This document shows positions 1 to 6,715 of a DNA stretch of 7,294 nt, piece after piece. Below the pieces are notes generated by a model, which worked only from the letters and a program-made list of their open reading frames with translations, was not told the origin of the DNA and made no database searches. A program made the position numbers and the translations under genes. Numbering within the stretch: position 1 is the stretch's first letter; every line of letters starts with the position of its first letter. Source of the stretch: Holophagae bacterium (GTDB lineage: Bacteria > Acidobacteriota > Thermoanaerobaculia > Thermoanaerobaculales > Sulfomarinibacteraceae); contig DAOWGJ010000063.1 of the NCBI GenBank assembly GCA_030637505.1, forward strand, positions 1 through 7,294, written 5' to 3'.

Positions 1-1859
1 ACCTTTTGGGGCATGTCGCCCAGCACGTCCTCCAGCACGAGGTCGACAGGCGTCGAGTCGTCGACGGCATCGTGCACGACGACCCTTCCGTCACCGGTGA
101 CACGGCCTACGACGGACCAGGGTGCCTGTTCCCTTTCGCACAGCTGAGCGAAGAGTTTGCGGTCCTTCTCCCTGATCAAGAGGGCGTCGTTCTCCTGATA
201 TTCGGCGCCCCAGATCTCGAGGACCGAGAGCGTCTCGTCGCCGAGGGGGACCTCGCGGATCTCGATGACGGCCCCTTCGGGCTCTACGATTTCTTTGAGG
301 ACATTGCAGTTGCCGCCCGCCCCTTGATCGTGAATGGAGACGATCGGGTTGCGATCGCCGAGTTCCGAGCAGGCTCGAATGACGCGGTTGACCTTTTGTT
401 CCATCTCGGCATCACCACGCTGGACGGCGTTGAAATCCAGATCGGCGGTATTCTCGCCCTGGACCATGCTCGATGCGGCGCCTCCGCCCATGCCGATGCG
501 GTAGGCGGGGCCGCCGATCTTGATGACCAGCATATCCGGCTGTGGTTTGCCCTTCTCGGCGTGGCCGGCATCCATCTGGCCGATGCCGCCGGAAAACATG
601 ATCGGTTTGAGCCACTCGCGCCGGCTGCCGTCGGGCAGGCGAGCACCGAACGAGCGAGTGAAGCCGGTGATGACCGGCTCGCCGAATTTGTTGCCGTAGT
701 CAGAGGCGCCGTTGGATGCCTGGATCTCGATGTCCAGGGGCGAAGCCAGAGTGTCGGGATAGAGGAAGTTGCTGTCCTCCCACGGCAGTGCGTAACCGGG
801 GATGTTGAGGTTGCCCACGCAGTAGGCGGCGGTCCCCGCGATGATCAGTGAGGCTCTGCCGGTTGCGTGGCCGTCCCTGATCCGGCCGCCGGTGCCGGTC
901 TCCGCTCCCGGGAAGGGCGCGACGCCGGAAGGGAAATTGTGGGTCTCCGCCGTCAGTGTCAGGTCGAGCTTGAGGTCGGCCGGGGTCATCGGTCCCGGTT
1001 CGCCGGGTTCAGATGGAGTCAGGGTCGAAACCTCGTGACCCCTGATGGAACTGGAGTTGTCTCTGAATGCGATGACCGAGTTGTTGGGATTGGCCTCGAG
1101 CGGTTCCCGCACCATCGCCATCAGATGGCGGGGTTGCTCGACGCCGTCGATGACCAGCCGGCCTCCGAAAAACCAGTGGCGGGAGTGTTCGGAGTTGGAC
1201 TGCGCCACGTCGAAACACTCGACCGTCGTCGGGTTGCGGCCGATCTTCTCTCTGAAAAGCTCGGTGTAGAAATCCAGGTCCCAGTCGTCGAAGGCCAGGC
1301 CCATTGCCTCGTTGAGTTCCTCGAGGGCAGCCCGGCCCCTTTCGAGAATGGGAACCGTTTGAACGGGCGCCGGTTCGGCGACGTGTTCGAAGGATTGCAG
1401 TGGGGTCTCGTAGGGCCGCTCGGTCATCCGGTCGTGGACCAGTGCCAGAAACGCCTGTGTCTGCTCAATGTTCAGGGGAGTGGGGGAAACCAGCTGGAAT
1501 CGGCGTGACCGCTCGATTCTCAGAACTGAGTCCAGACCGCAGGCGTGACATACCGAGACCGCGTTGGTCGACCAGGCCGTCGAGAAACTGAGACGTGGTC
1601 CAACCTCGAATATCTGCCCTTCGTTCGGTTGAAGAAAGGTACGGGTACCGAAAGCCTCGGGCTGGAAGGTCTCCGCCAGCAGCCACCGAAGGGTGTCGGC
1701 GTGCGGCTCGTTCAGGCCGTCCTTCAACAGGACGTTGAAACAGAATTCGGTTCGAATGTCTCGAACATCAGGCGAGACGTGTGTCGCGACTGTTTTCGCC
1801 AAGGCCCTGCGCCATGATTCGGGAAGGCCGGGAGAACGGAAAAAGTGCTCGACAATCAT
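1..1859 (-). CDS. purL: Phosphoribosylformylglycinamidine synthase, long single-chain type, N-terminal part (gene continues past the left edge)
   Basis: FGAM synthase converts FGAR, glutamine and ATP to FGAM in de novo purine synthesis, in the cytoplasm. The minus strand is open for 619 codons from ATG 1859-1857 to base 1, with no stop. Visible blocks: PurS-like N-terminal region (about 30-125, with EVGPRLSFST at 85-94), linker helix region with WDLDFYTELF (193-202), AQSNSEHSRHWFF (219-231), ETHNFPSGVAPFPGAETGTG (305-324), ASNGASDYGNKFGEP (381-395), KPIMFSGGIGQMD (418-430), GGPAYRIGMGGGAASS (449-464), HDQGAGGNCN (510-519) and LEIWGAEYQE (547-556). Long PurL proteins are about 1,300 residues, so roughly the second half (second AIRS-like half and glutaminase) lies outside. 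An in-frame TGA lies 12 bases before the ATG, so the protein cannot start further upstream. No Shine-Dalgarno is visible before this ATG. Remembered sequences suggest it is closer to animal PFAS than to E. coli PurL. Identification is very sure; the exact start is fairly sure. Confidence 0.96.
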   Translation of the reverse strand, partial: MIVEHFFRSPGLPESWRRALAKTVATHVSPDVRDIRTEFCFNVLLKDGLNEPHADTLRWLLAETFQPEAFGTRTFLQPNEGQIFEVGPRLSFSTAWSTNAVSVCHACGLDSVLRIERSRRFQLVSPTPLNIEQTQAFLALVHDRMTERPYETPLQSFEHVAEPAPVQTVPILERGRAALEELNEAMGLAFDDWDLDFYTELFREKIGRNPTTVECFDVAQSNSEHSRHWFFGGRLVIDGVEQPRHLMAMVREPLEANPNNSVIAFRDNSSSIRGHEVSTLTPSEPGEPGPMTPADLKLDLTLTAETHNFPSGVAPFPGAETGTGGRIRDGHATGRASLIIAGTAAYCVGNLNIPGYALPWEDSNFLYPDTLASPLDIEIQASNGASDYGNKFGEPVITGFTRSFGARLPDGSRREWLKPIMFSGGIGQMDAGHAEKGKPQPDMLVIKIGGPAYRIGMGGGAASSMVQGENTADLDFNAVQRGDAEMEQKVNRVIRACSELGDRNPIVSIHDQGAGGNCNVLKEIVEPEGAVIEIREVPLGDETLSVLEIWGAEYQENDALLIREKDRKLFAQLCEREQAPWSVVGRVTGDGRVVVHDAVDDSTPVDLVLEDVLGDMPQK

Positions 1860-1957
1860 AGGGGGTTTGTATCAGGTCGCAGCGGGTTGTGCCAGGTGGA
1901 ATTAGAGGAAGGTCATCCCGAGGCCGGGCCGCTTGCTGAGCAGAGTCCGATTCGAGG

Positions 1958-1983
1958 CTCAATTGAGAATCTAAAATTGAGAA
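1958..1983. repeat. 10-bp palindrome overlapping a 9-bp direct repeat pair
   Basis: CTCAATTGAG at 1958-1967 is a perfect palindrome. AATTGAGAA occurs at 1961-1969 and again at 1975-1983, a 14-base offset. This arrangement could form an operator overlapping the candidate promoter at 1963-1990. Short AT-rich repeats also arise by chance, so a regulatory role is inference. Confidence 0.45.
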
Positions 1984-1990
1984 ATATACA
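1963..1990 (+). promoter_or_regulatory. Candidate sigma-70-type promoter for the PilZ gene (and perhaps purM)
   Basis: TTGAGA (1963-1968; 5 of 6 to TTGACA) is followed after 16 bases by TATACA (1985-1990; 4 of 6 to TATAAT). It lies in the only AT-rich patch of the intergenic region. A start near 1997 would give a leader of about 95 bases. The match is by eye only. Confidence 0.35.
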
Positions 1991-2092
1991 GTCCCCCTGA
2001 CCCCCTTACCCGTCCCCTCTGGCCTCGAATACACGAGACCTGGATAAGAGGCACAGGAGTTCTATTTTTGCGCCGAGCGTTGGTGTAGAATT

Positions 2093-2797
2093 ATGTCTAT
2101 GGAAAAGGCGATCCGCAACGTCCTTGTTGTTGGCGTGGAACCGGACTTTCACCGGCGATTTGAGCCGTTGTTGAAGAGACGGCATTTCGACGTCGACCGG
2201 GTGGCTGAAGCAGGTTGTGCATTGGCGTTGGTTCAGGCCGTGGCGATCGACGTTCTGGTGCTGAGGTATCCCCTTGGGAATCCGTCCGTCGAGGATCTTC
2301 TTCACAACATCCGGTCCGCCGAGAGTCCGTGCAGGAGGTCGGCCGTTCTTGTGTTGGCGTCGCCCGGTGATTTTCACAAGGCAGAAAAGCTGGCCGACGG
2401 GCAACGAACCCATATTCTCCCTATCGACGCGGATCACGAGACCCTTCAGGAGACGATTGCATTGCTGCTTCGGATGGCGCCCCGGCTCTCAGTTCGGATC
2501 ACCATTCGCCTGGAGGCCCTGCTGGGCAACGGCTCGACGATGGTACTGACCCAGACCGAGAATGTCTCCAATGGGGGCATGCTGGTTCGCGTGCGGAAAC
2601 CCCAACCAGTCGATGCGAAGCTCCGGTTCGAGTTGTTGTTGCCGGAGGACTCTGTCCCGGTCAAAGGTATCGGTGAGGTTGTTCGCCACACCAAGGACTG
2701 GCGGGGCGATATTTCCGGTGTCGGCATCAAGTATACGACCTTCGAGAACAGTGGAGATCAACGGTTGACGGAGTTTCTGCAACACGTGGATCAGTGA
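2093..2797 (+). CDS. Degenerate receiver-like domain fused to a PilZ (c-di-GMP-binding) domain
   Basis: A 234-residue, probably cytoplasmic protein with no signal peptide or membrane segment. Residues 8-128 look like a CheY-like receiver fold: NVLVVG strand at 9-14, DVLVLRYP at 53-60, SAVLVLAS at 83-90. The phosphorylation site appears lost: the strand that normally ends in the acceptor Asp reads VLVLRY, the acidic pair after the first strand is absent, and the usual Lys-Pro is replaced by LPID (109-112). Residues 131-220 fit PilZ: RxxxR at R135-R139, NVSNGG (N157, S159, G162) matching [D/N]xSxxG, and GVGIKYTTF (209-217) as the closing strand. c-di-GMP binding is therefore plausible, while phosphorelay control is not. 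ATG at 2093 has only a weak GGTG (2082-2085) upstream; ATG 2099 is an alternative start. purM follows after 101 bases on the same strand, so co-transcription is possible. The partner is unknown. Confidence 0.85.
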   Translation: MSMEKAIRNVLVVGVEPDFHRRFEPLLKRRHFDVDRVAEAGCALALVQAVAIDVLVLRYPLGNPSVEDLLHNIRSAESPCRRSAVLVLASPGDFHKAEKLADGQRTHILPIDADHETLQETIALLLRMAPRLSVRITIRLEALLGNGSTMVLTQTENVSNGGMLVRVRKPQPVDAKLRFELLLPEDSVPVKGIGEVVRHTKDWRGDISGVGIKYTTFENSGDQRLTEFLQHVDQ

Positions 2798-2887
2798 GTC
2801 CGGAGCAGTTGCGCTGGAAAGGCTGGACCAGTAGTCTCTCCAATCCTGGGGCACTCGGTTGACGCTGTCGCCGAGGCCTCGTTTTTC

Positions 2888-2893
2888 GGGAGG
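2888..2893 (+). promoter_or_regulatory. Strong Shine-Dalgarno site of purM
   Basis: GGGAGG ends five bases before ATG 2899 and fixes the purM start. It lies next to a 10-bp palindrome, CGAGGCCTCG (2872-2881), followed by five T. GCCTC (2876-2880) could pair with GAGGC (2890-2894), which overlaps this site. Confidence 0.7.
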
Positions 2894-2898
2894 CGGCC

Positions 2899-3951
2899 AT
2901 GACGACCTATCGCGACTCCGGCGTGGACATCGATGCCCAGGACAGGGCCTTGGACCAGATCAAGAAGATGGTCCGCAATACATACACCGACGGGGTTCTC
3001 TCTGATCAGGGGGCATTCGGGGGAATGTTCAAGGTTCCCGGAGGGTTCAAACACCCGGTTTTGGTCGCATCGGCTGATGGGGTCGGAACCAAACTCAAGA
3101 TTGCTTTTCTCTCCGGGCGTCATACGACGGTCGGCCGGGACCTCGTCAACCATTGCATCAACGACATCCTGGTACAGGGGGCCCGGCCGTTGTTCTTCCT
3201 GGACTACATGGCGACCGGAGTCCTGGATCCTGATGTGGCTGCGGATGTCATCGGGGGCGTTGCGGCCGCCTGTTCGGAACATGGCGTTGCTCTCTTGGGG
3301 GGCGAAACCGCCGAAATGCCTGGGTTTTATGCCGATGGGGAATACGACATGGCCGGATTCATCGTCGGCATCGTTGACGGGCGCCGCATCCTCAACTCCT
3401 CGGCCGTGCGCAAAGGCGATGTTCTGGTAGGTCTGCCGTCCGACGGCTTGCACACCAACGGCTATTCGCTGGCGCGGAAGATCTTCTTCGACGTGATGGG
3501 CCTCCAGTGGGACGACCCCGTTGACGGTCTTCAGGGCTCGGTGGCCGATGAGTTGCTCAAAATCCATCGGTGTTATCTCGGTCCCGTGTGGCCGCTTGTG
3601 GAGAAGAGGAGAGTCTCCTGCCTGGCTCACATCACCGGCGGCGGTTTGACCGACAACGTGCCAAGGGTCCTTCCGGAAGGGTTGAAGGCGGTGGTCAAGG
3701 TCGGTGCATGGGACGTTCCTCCGTTGTTTCGGGTTCTCAAGGGCCGGGGGCATGTGCCGGAGGATGACATGTGGCGAACGTTCAACATGGGCGTGGGCAT
3801 GGTGTTAATTGTCAGGCCCAAGAAGCTGAAGGGCGTTCTCGAACACCTCCGCAGCGTTGACTGCCCCGGCTTTCCGATGGGTCGGATTGTCAAGGGCGAT
3901 CGGTGTGTTGAGTACGACCTGCCGCCGGAAGGGTTTCCAACGGGGTTGTAG
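2899..3951 (+). CDS. purM: Phosphoribosylformylglycinamidine cyclo-ligase (AIR synthase)
   Basis: PurM closes FGAM to 5-aminoimidazole ribonucleotide using ATP, the step directly after PurL. The 350-residue product has the usual family length and hallmark blocks: DRALDQIKKMV near the N-terminus, SADGVGTKLK (58-67), HCINDILVQGARPLFFLDY (85-103), GGETAEMPGFY (134-144), DMAGFIVGIVD (150-160), GLPSDGLHTNGYS, HITGGGLTDNVPR and FNMGVGM near the C-terminus. These cover the N-terminal dimerisation and ATP-binding half and the C-terminal AIRS domain, with no break. The start is supported by GGGAGG five bases upstream. It is encoded on the opposite strand from purL, with the PilZ gene between them, rather than in a pur operon. 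The gap to the PilZ gene (101 bases) leaves room for its own promoter, but I see no good one; TTGACG at 2859-2864 lacks a convincing -10. Confidence 0.98.
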   Translation: MTTYRDSGVDIDAQDRALDQIKKMVRNTYTDGVLSDQGAFGGMFKVPGGFKHPVLVASADGVGTKLKIAFLSGRHTTVGRDLVNHCINDILVQGARPLFFLDYMATGVLDPDVAADVIGGVAAACSEHGVALLGGETAEMPGFYADGEYDMAGFIVGIVDGRRILNSSAVRKGDVLVGLPSDGLHTNGYSLARKIFFDVMGLQWDDPVDGLQGSVADELLKIHRCYLGPVWPLVEKRRVSCLAHITGGGLTDNVPRVLPEGLKAVVKVGAWDVPPLFRVLKGRGHVPEDDMWRTFNMGVGMVLIVRPKKLKGVLEHLRSVDCPGFPMGRIVKGDRCVEYDLPPEGFPTGL

Positions 3952-3971
3952 CCCGGCTGGCCCCGCCGGGC
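3951..3971. terminator. Hairpin between convergent purM and the MglA-like gene
   Basis: GCCCGGC (3951-3957) and GCCGGGC (3965-3971) form a perfect 7-bp GC-rich stem with a 7-base loop. It begins at the last base of the purM stop codon and ends 3 bases from the other gene's stop. No T-tract follows directly on either strand, so it is not a classical intrinsic terminator. It could serve as a two-way stop or as 3'-end protection for both transcripts. Confidence 0.5.
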
Positions 3972-3973
3972 AG

Positions 3974-5470
3974 CTAACGCAGGTTTTCCAGGTCGATCGT
4001 CAGCTGCAGAACTAACTTTTCGAGGGCGGATGCGTCGTCGATTTCGACGGAGACCGGATCAAGGGTGTGAATGGTCTCGCCGTCCTCATCCTGGATTCTG
4101 AAGGCGACTTGCATCGAGCGCATGCGCTGGAAGAGATTGGAATTCAGACTGTGTTCGATGCGGCGTTTGAGATCGCGCGTATCAGGGTGGCGTCCCGTCA
4201 GCAGCGAGTCCAGATCCAGGTCCTTGTGGCCGACGCCGCTTCGGGCCCGACTGAAGGTGCTCTCGGTCGCCTGTCGACGGAGGCTGTCCAACTGGGACAA
4301 AATGTCTGACTCATCGGAGACATGAACCCGCTTAACCGGAGGAGGAGCGACTGCCGGCTGGTCCCCGGCACCCGTGTCGAATTCGACAACCTCCTCTTCG
4401 AAGTCTTCGATTTCTTCGAGAGATTCTTCCTCAATCGGCACATCCAACGGAAGCGCCTCTGCCTCAGGAGGTGACACCATTCCGAAAGGCTCGTTGACGG
4501 GGAGGTCCGAGATCGACGGGGAGGTGATCTCATTGGGGGAAGGCTCTTCGTCCCAGTCCTCAGAGGCTGCTTCGACGGGCGGCTCGGCCTCAGGAGGCTG
4601 GAGCGGCTCATCGATTTCCAGTTCGTCGGTCGGCATCTCGGGGGCCGTATCCTCGAACACCGGTGTTGCCGCCGGCGTCTGGACCTCCGCCGCCGCCGGG
4701 GCTGGGGAGTCCGCGCCTGCCGGGAGAGGGAATCCGTCGCCGGCCCCTTCTTCTGCGGCGCGGGCCAGGGAGAAGGCCGAGATGGGTGCTGGAGATTTTC
4801 CTGATGCCGGGTCCTTTGGCGCTGGAGCCGGAGCGGGGGCAGGCGTTGAGGGCCGCGGTGAAGCGTCTGCCTGTGGGGCCGCCATCCTCTTTCTCAGTTT
4901 CTTGAGAGTGACCTTTGTGACTTCCTTGAGGGTTTCAAAGACGCCCTCTCCCGTAATGGCGGAGGCGGAGTGCCAGGCGAATGCGCCGTCTGGGTTGAGG
5001 TCGGCGTTGAGTTCATCCTCCGAGAGGATGTTGTCCAGGTCTCTCTTGTTGAACTGCAGCACCAGAGGGAGGTCGTCGAGGTCGAGCCCCAACCCTTCGA
5101 TGTTCTCGATCAGGGTCTTGAAGCTCTCGTTGTTGGCCTCACGCATCGGCCGCTGAGAGTCAGCGACGAAGACCAGGCCGTCGACTCCTTTGAGCACCAG
5201 CTTTCGAGTGGTGTTGTAGAAGACTTGGCCGGGCACCGTGTAGAGTTGGAGACGAGTCTTGAATCCCCCGATCGTTCCGACCTCGATGGGTAGCAGGTCA
5301 AAGAACAGCGTGCGATCCGATTCCGTCTCGAGGGACACCATCTCACCGCGGCTCTTGGGAGAGGTCTTGGCGTAGATATAACTGAGATTAGACGTTTTTC
5401 CGCACAGACCAGGACCGTAATACACGATCTTGGCGGCCATCTGCATCGTTGCCCAGTTAAAGAAAACCAT
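3974..5470 (-). CDS. MglA-family Ras-like GTPase with a long C-terminal extension
   Basis: A 498-residue protein. Residues 1-195 are a full MglA-type small GTPase: P-loop GPGLCGKT (19-26), switch I with SDRTLFFD (51-58), switch II YTVPGQVFYN (77-86), VDGLVFVADSQ (96-106), NKRD (141-144) for guanine specificity and HSASAITGEGV (167-177). R53 and Q82 fall at the positions known to be catalytic in Myxococcus MglA, which also supports the ATG at 5470. MglA proteins set the leading pole in gliding and type IV pilus motility, with MglB as GAP. Here the canonical domain ends and about 300 residues follow: a Pro/Ala-rich then Glu/Asp-rich, probably disordered linker (about 199-380), then a more ordered segment (about 385-498) containing DILSQLDSLRRQ and a predicted beta-rich end (MQVAFRIQDEDGETIHTL). 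I recognise no domain in that segment. No MglB/Roadblock gene is visible nearby. GTPase family very sure; cellular role inferred. Confidence 0.93.
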   Translation of the reverse strand: MVFFNWATMQMAAKIVYYGPGLCGKTSNLSYIYAKTSPKSRGEMVSLETESDRTLFFDLLPIEVGTIGGFKTRLQLYTVPGQVFYNTTRKLVLKGVDGLVFVADSQRPMREANNESFKTLIENIEGLGLDLDDLPLVLQFNKRDLDNILSEDELNADLNPDGAFAWHSASAITGEGVFETLKEVTKVTLKKLRKRMAAPQADASPRPSTPAPAPAPAPKDPASGKSPAPISAFSLARAAEEGAGDGFPLPAGADSPAPAAAEVQTPAATPVFEDTAPEMPTDELEIDEPLQPPEAEPPVEAASEDWDEEPSPNEITSPSISDLPVNEPFGMVSPPEAEALPLDVPIEEESLEEIEDFEEEVVEFDTGAGDQPAVAPPPVKRVHVSDESDILSQLDSLRRQATESTFSRARSGVGHKDLDLDSLLTGRHPDTRDLKRRIEHSLNSNLFQRMRSMQVAFRIQDEDGETIHTLDPVSVEIDDASALEKLVLQLTIDLENLR

Positions 5471-5499
5471 GGTATTGAAGCGACCTCAAGCGCCGATTC

Positions 5500-5528
5500 A
5501 CGTTAACATAGTGACCACCTACAGTCAA
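5500..5528 (-). promoter_or_regulatory. Candidate promoter of the MglA-like gene
   Basis: On the minus strand, TTGACT (complement of 5523-5528; 5 of 6 to consensus) is followed after 17 bases by TAACGT (complement of 5500-5505; 3 of 6). A start near 5493 would give a leader of about 23 bases containing a GAGG element. The weak -10 keeps this tentative. Confidence 0.3.
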
Positions 5529-5625
5529 TTGGATCAGGAAGTTCCGGCTCTGCCGGGTCGGATGGTACACTGTGATCCTCGTTGGTGCAGGTACCTCAGT
5601 CCGATGCGGTGGCTGGGCTGCATTC

Positions 5626-5631
5626 GAGGTG
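5626..5631 (+). promoter_or_regulatory. Ribosome binding site that decides the hrcA start
   Basis: GAGGTG lies seven bases before TTG 5639. That TTG gives a protein beginning MTNGLNLSRRES, which fits the usual short HrcA N-terminus. A longer reading from TTG 5582 would add 19 residues without family support or a comparable site. Confidence 0.7.
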
Positions 5632-5638
5632 TCGAATA

Positions 5639-6676
5639 TTGACGAATGGACTGAATCTCAGCAGGCGAGAGAGCGCCGTTTTTGAGGCCATTGTGGAACT
5701 CTATCTCCGCACGGGCCAGCCTGTCGCGTCTCGAGAGGTCGCTGCCAGCAAGGGGCAGCGCCTGTCTCCGGCGTCAATTCGAGGGGTCATGGTCCGCCTG
5801 GAGGATCTCGGGTTCTTGGGAAGGCCGCATCCGTCGGCCGGCTGTACGCCCACCGATCGAGGTCTGAGATTTCATATCGATTCCAACGTCCGGAATCACA
5901 GGCCGACGGCTGCGGTGCGACGACAGGTTGAGGCGCGGTTTCGTCAGGCGAAGCAGGCCGAAGTGGATGATCTGAGTTGGGTTGCGGGCTTGGCCGCCGA
6001 TCTGACCCGGGAAGCCGGGGTCGCCGTCAGGCCGGTCGGAGAGGATCCGGCGTTGGAGAGTCTGGCTCTGGTGCCTCTTGGAGGCGGCAGGGTATTGGGC
6101 GTGGTCGTTACGGTCGACCGGTGGGTTGAAAAGAGGGTCGCGTCTCTGACGGACCAGGGGCTCAGGGTCGACCTCCCTGCCCTTGCTGCAAGGGTTACAC
6201 AACGTTTTTCGGGGCAAGGGTTGGAGTCGATTCTGGAGTGCCTGGCGGAGGAGGCCCCGGAATCGATGGGTCTGTCGCCGGAAGAACACCGATTCCTCCA
6301 GGAGATCTTCCGGAACCGCGGTGAGAGTGAGGTTGAGGTTGCCGGCACAGAGAACCTGATCGAAAACGAGGCCTTTTCCGAGGTCGGACGGATTCGTTGT
6401 GTCGTCAGAGTCCTTGAGGACCGCCCCCGTCTTGCAGGTGAGTGGCGGCGAGCCCTGAGAACGAATTCGACCCGGGTGTTCATCGGTGGCGAAAGTCCGT
6501 TGACCGCTGGTGGGAATCTTGGGATGATTGCAACGTTATTCTATCGGGAAGGCCACACGGTCGGGGCCGTCGGAATCGTGGGACCTCGAAGGATGCTGTA
6601 TAAGCAGGTGGTCCCCGTTGTGGAGTGCATTGGAGAAACGCTTTCTGCCTACCTCGCTGCCGGTGCAGCAGGATGA
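5639..6676 (+). CDS. hrcA: Heat-inducible transcription repressor HrcA
   Basis: HrcA represses chaperone operons by binding the CIRCE inverted repeat and is kept active by GroEL. From TTG 5639 the product is 345 residues, the normal family length. The N-terminal winged helix is clear: VELYLRTGQPVASREVA (19-35), LSPASIRGVMVRLEDLGFL (42-60), PHPSAGCTPTDRGLRF (63-78). The C-terminal part ends with YREGHTVGAVGIVGPRRMLY and the following helix (about 302-340), matching the closing HrcA block. Two positions differ from the usual signature as I know it: the family mostly has SATIRN and PHTSAGRIPT, whereas here the Asn is Gly49 and the Arg after SAG is Cys69. I saw no CIRCE element (TTAGCACTC-N9-GAGTGCTAA) upstream or elsewhere in the window. 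A possible -10 TACACT (5566-5571) lacks a good -35. grpE follows after 49 bases, consistent with an hrcA-grpE(-dnaK) operon. Confidence 0.95.
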   Translation: MTNGLNLSRRESAVFEAIVELYLRTGQPVASREVAASKGQRLSPASIRGVMVRLEDLGFLGRPHPSAGCTPTDRGLRFHIDSNVRNHRPTAAVRRQVEARFRQAKQAEVDDLSWVAGLAADLTREAGVAVRPVGEDPALESLALVPLGGGRVLGVVVTVDRWVEKRVASLTDQGLRVDLPALAARVTQRFSGQGLESILECLAEEAPESMGLSPEEHRFLQEIFRNRGESEVEVAGTENLIENEAFSEVGRIRCVVRVLEDRPRLAGEWRRALRTNSTRVFIGGESPLTAGGNLGMIATLFYREGHTVGAVGIVGPRRMLYKQVVPVVECIGETLSAYLAAGAAG

Positions 6677-6715
6677 GCCGTTTTACAGGGTAGATCGAGC
6701 AGATCGTCTGAGTGT

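Larger units (their letters stand above)
1860..2092. other. Divergent intergenic region between purL and the PilZ gene
   Basis: This 233-base gap separates the 5' ends of two divergent genes, so it should hold promoters for both. Its most distinctive part is an AT-rich patch at about 1958-1990 in otherwise GC-rich DNA. A C-rich stretch follows at about 1991-2018. I found no recognisable E. coli-type PurR operator (ACGCAAACGTTTGCGT) and no convincing minus-strand -35/-10 pair for purL. Isolated minus-strand -10-like hexamers occur (TCTAAT, complement of 1901-1906) but lack a matching -35. Short open frames here look spurious. Confidence 0.7.

Noticed and set aside
6..851. A 281-codon plus-strand open frame
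   Set aside because: It is antisense to purL, whose minus-strand frame carries unmistakable family motifs. Long antisense frames are common in GC-rich genes.
867..1508. A 213-codon plus-strand open frame
   Set aside because: Also antisense to purL, with no recognisable motif.
2791..3753. A 320-codon minus-strand open frame
   Set aside because: Shadow of purM on the opposite strand; purM has all family blocks and a strong ribosome binding site.
4818..4848. Pro-Ala repeat in the GTPase linker as a possible phase-variable tract
   Set aside because: The amino acids repeat but the codons vary, so there is no perfect DNA repeat prone to slippage.
4374..5156. A 260-codon Ser/Gly-rich plus-strand frame
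   Set aside because: It mirrors the Glu/Pro/Ala-rich linker of the GTPase on the other strand. The low-complexity composition explains its length.
5774..6483. Two overlapping minus-strand frames opposite hrcA
   Set aside because: Arg/Ser/Pro-rich products without motifs, antisense to a clear HrcA.
6673..6693. Tiny frame (ATG overlapping the hrcA stop, six codons) before grpE
   Set aside because: No independent evidence for translation; overlaps of the ATGA type arise easily by chance.
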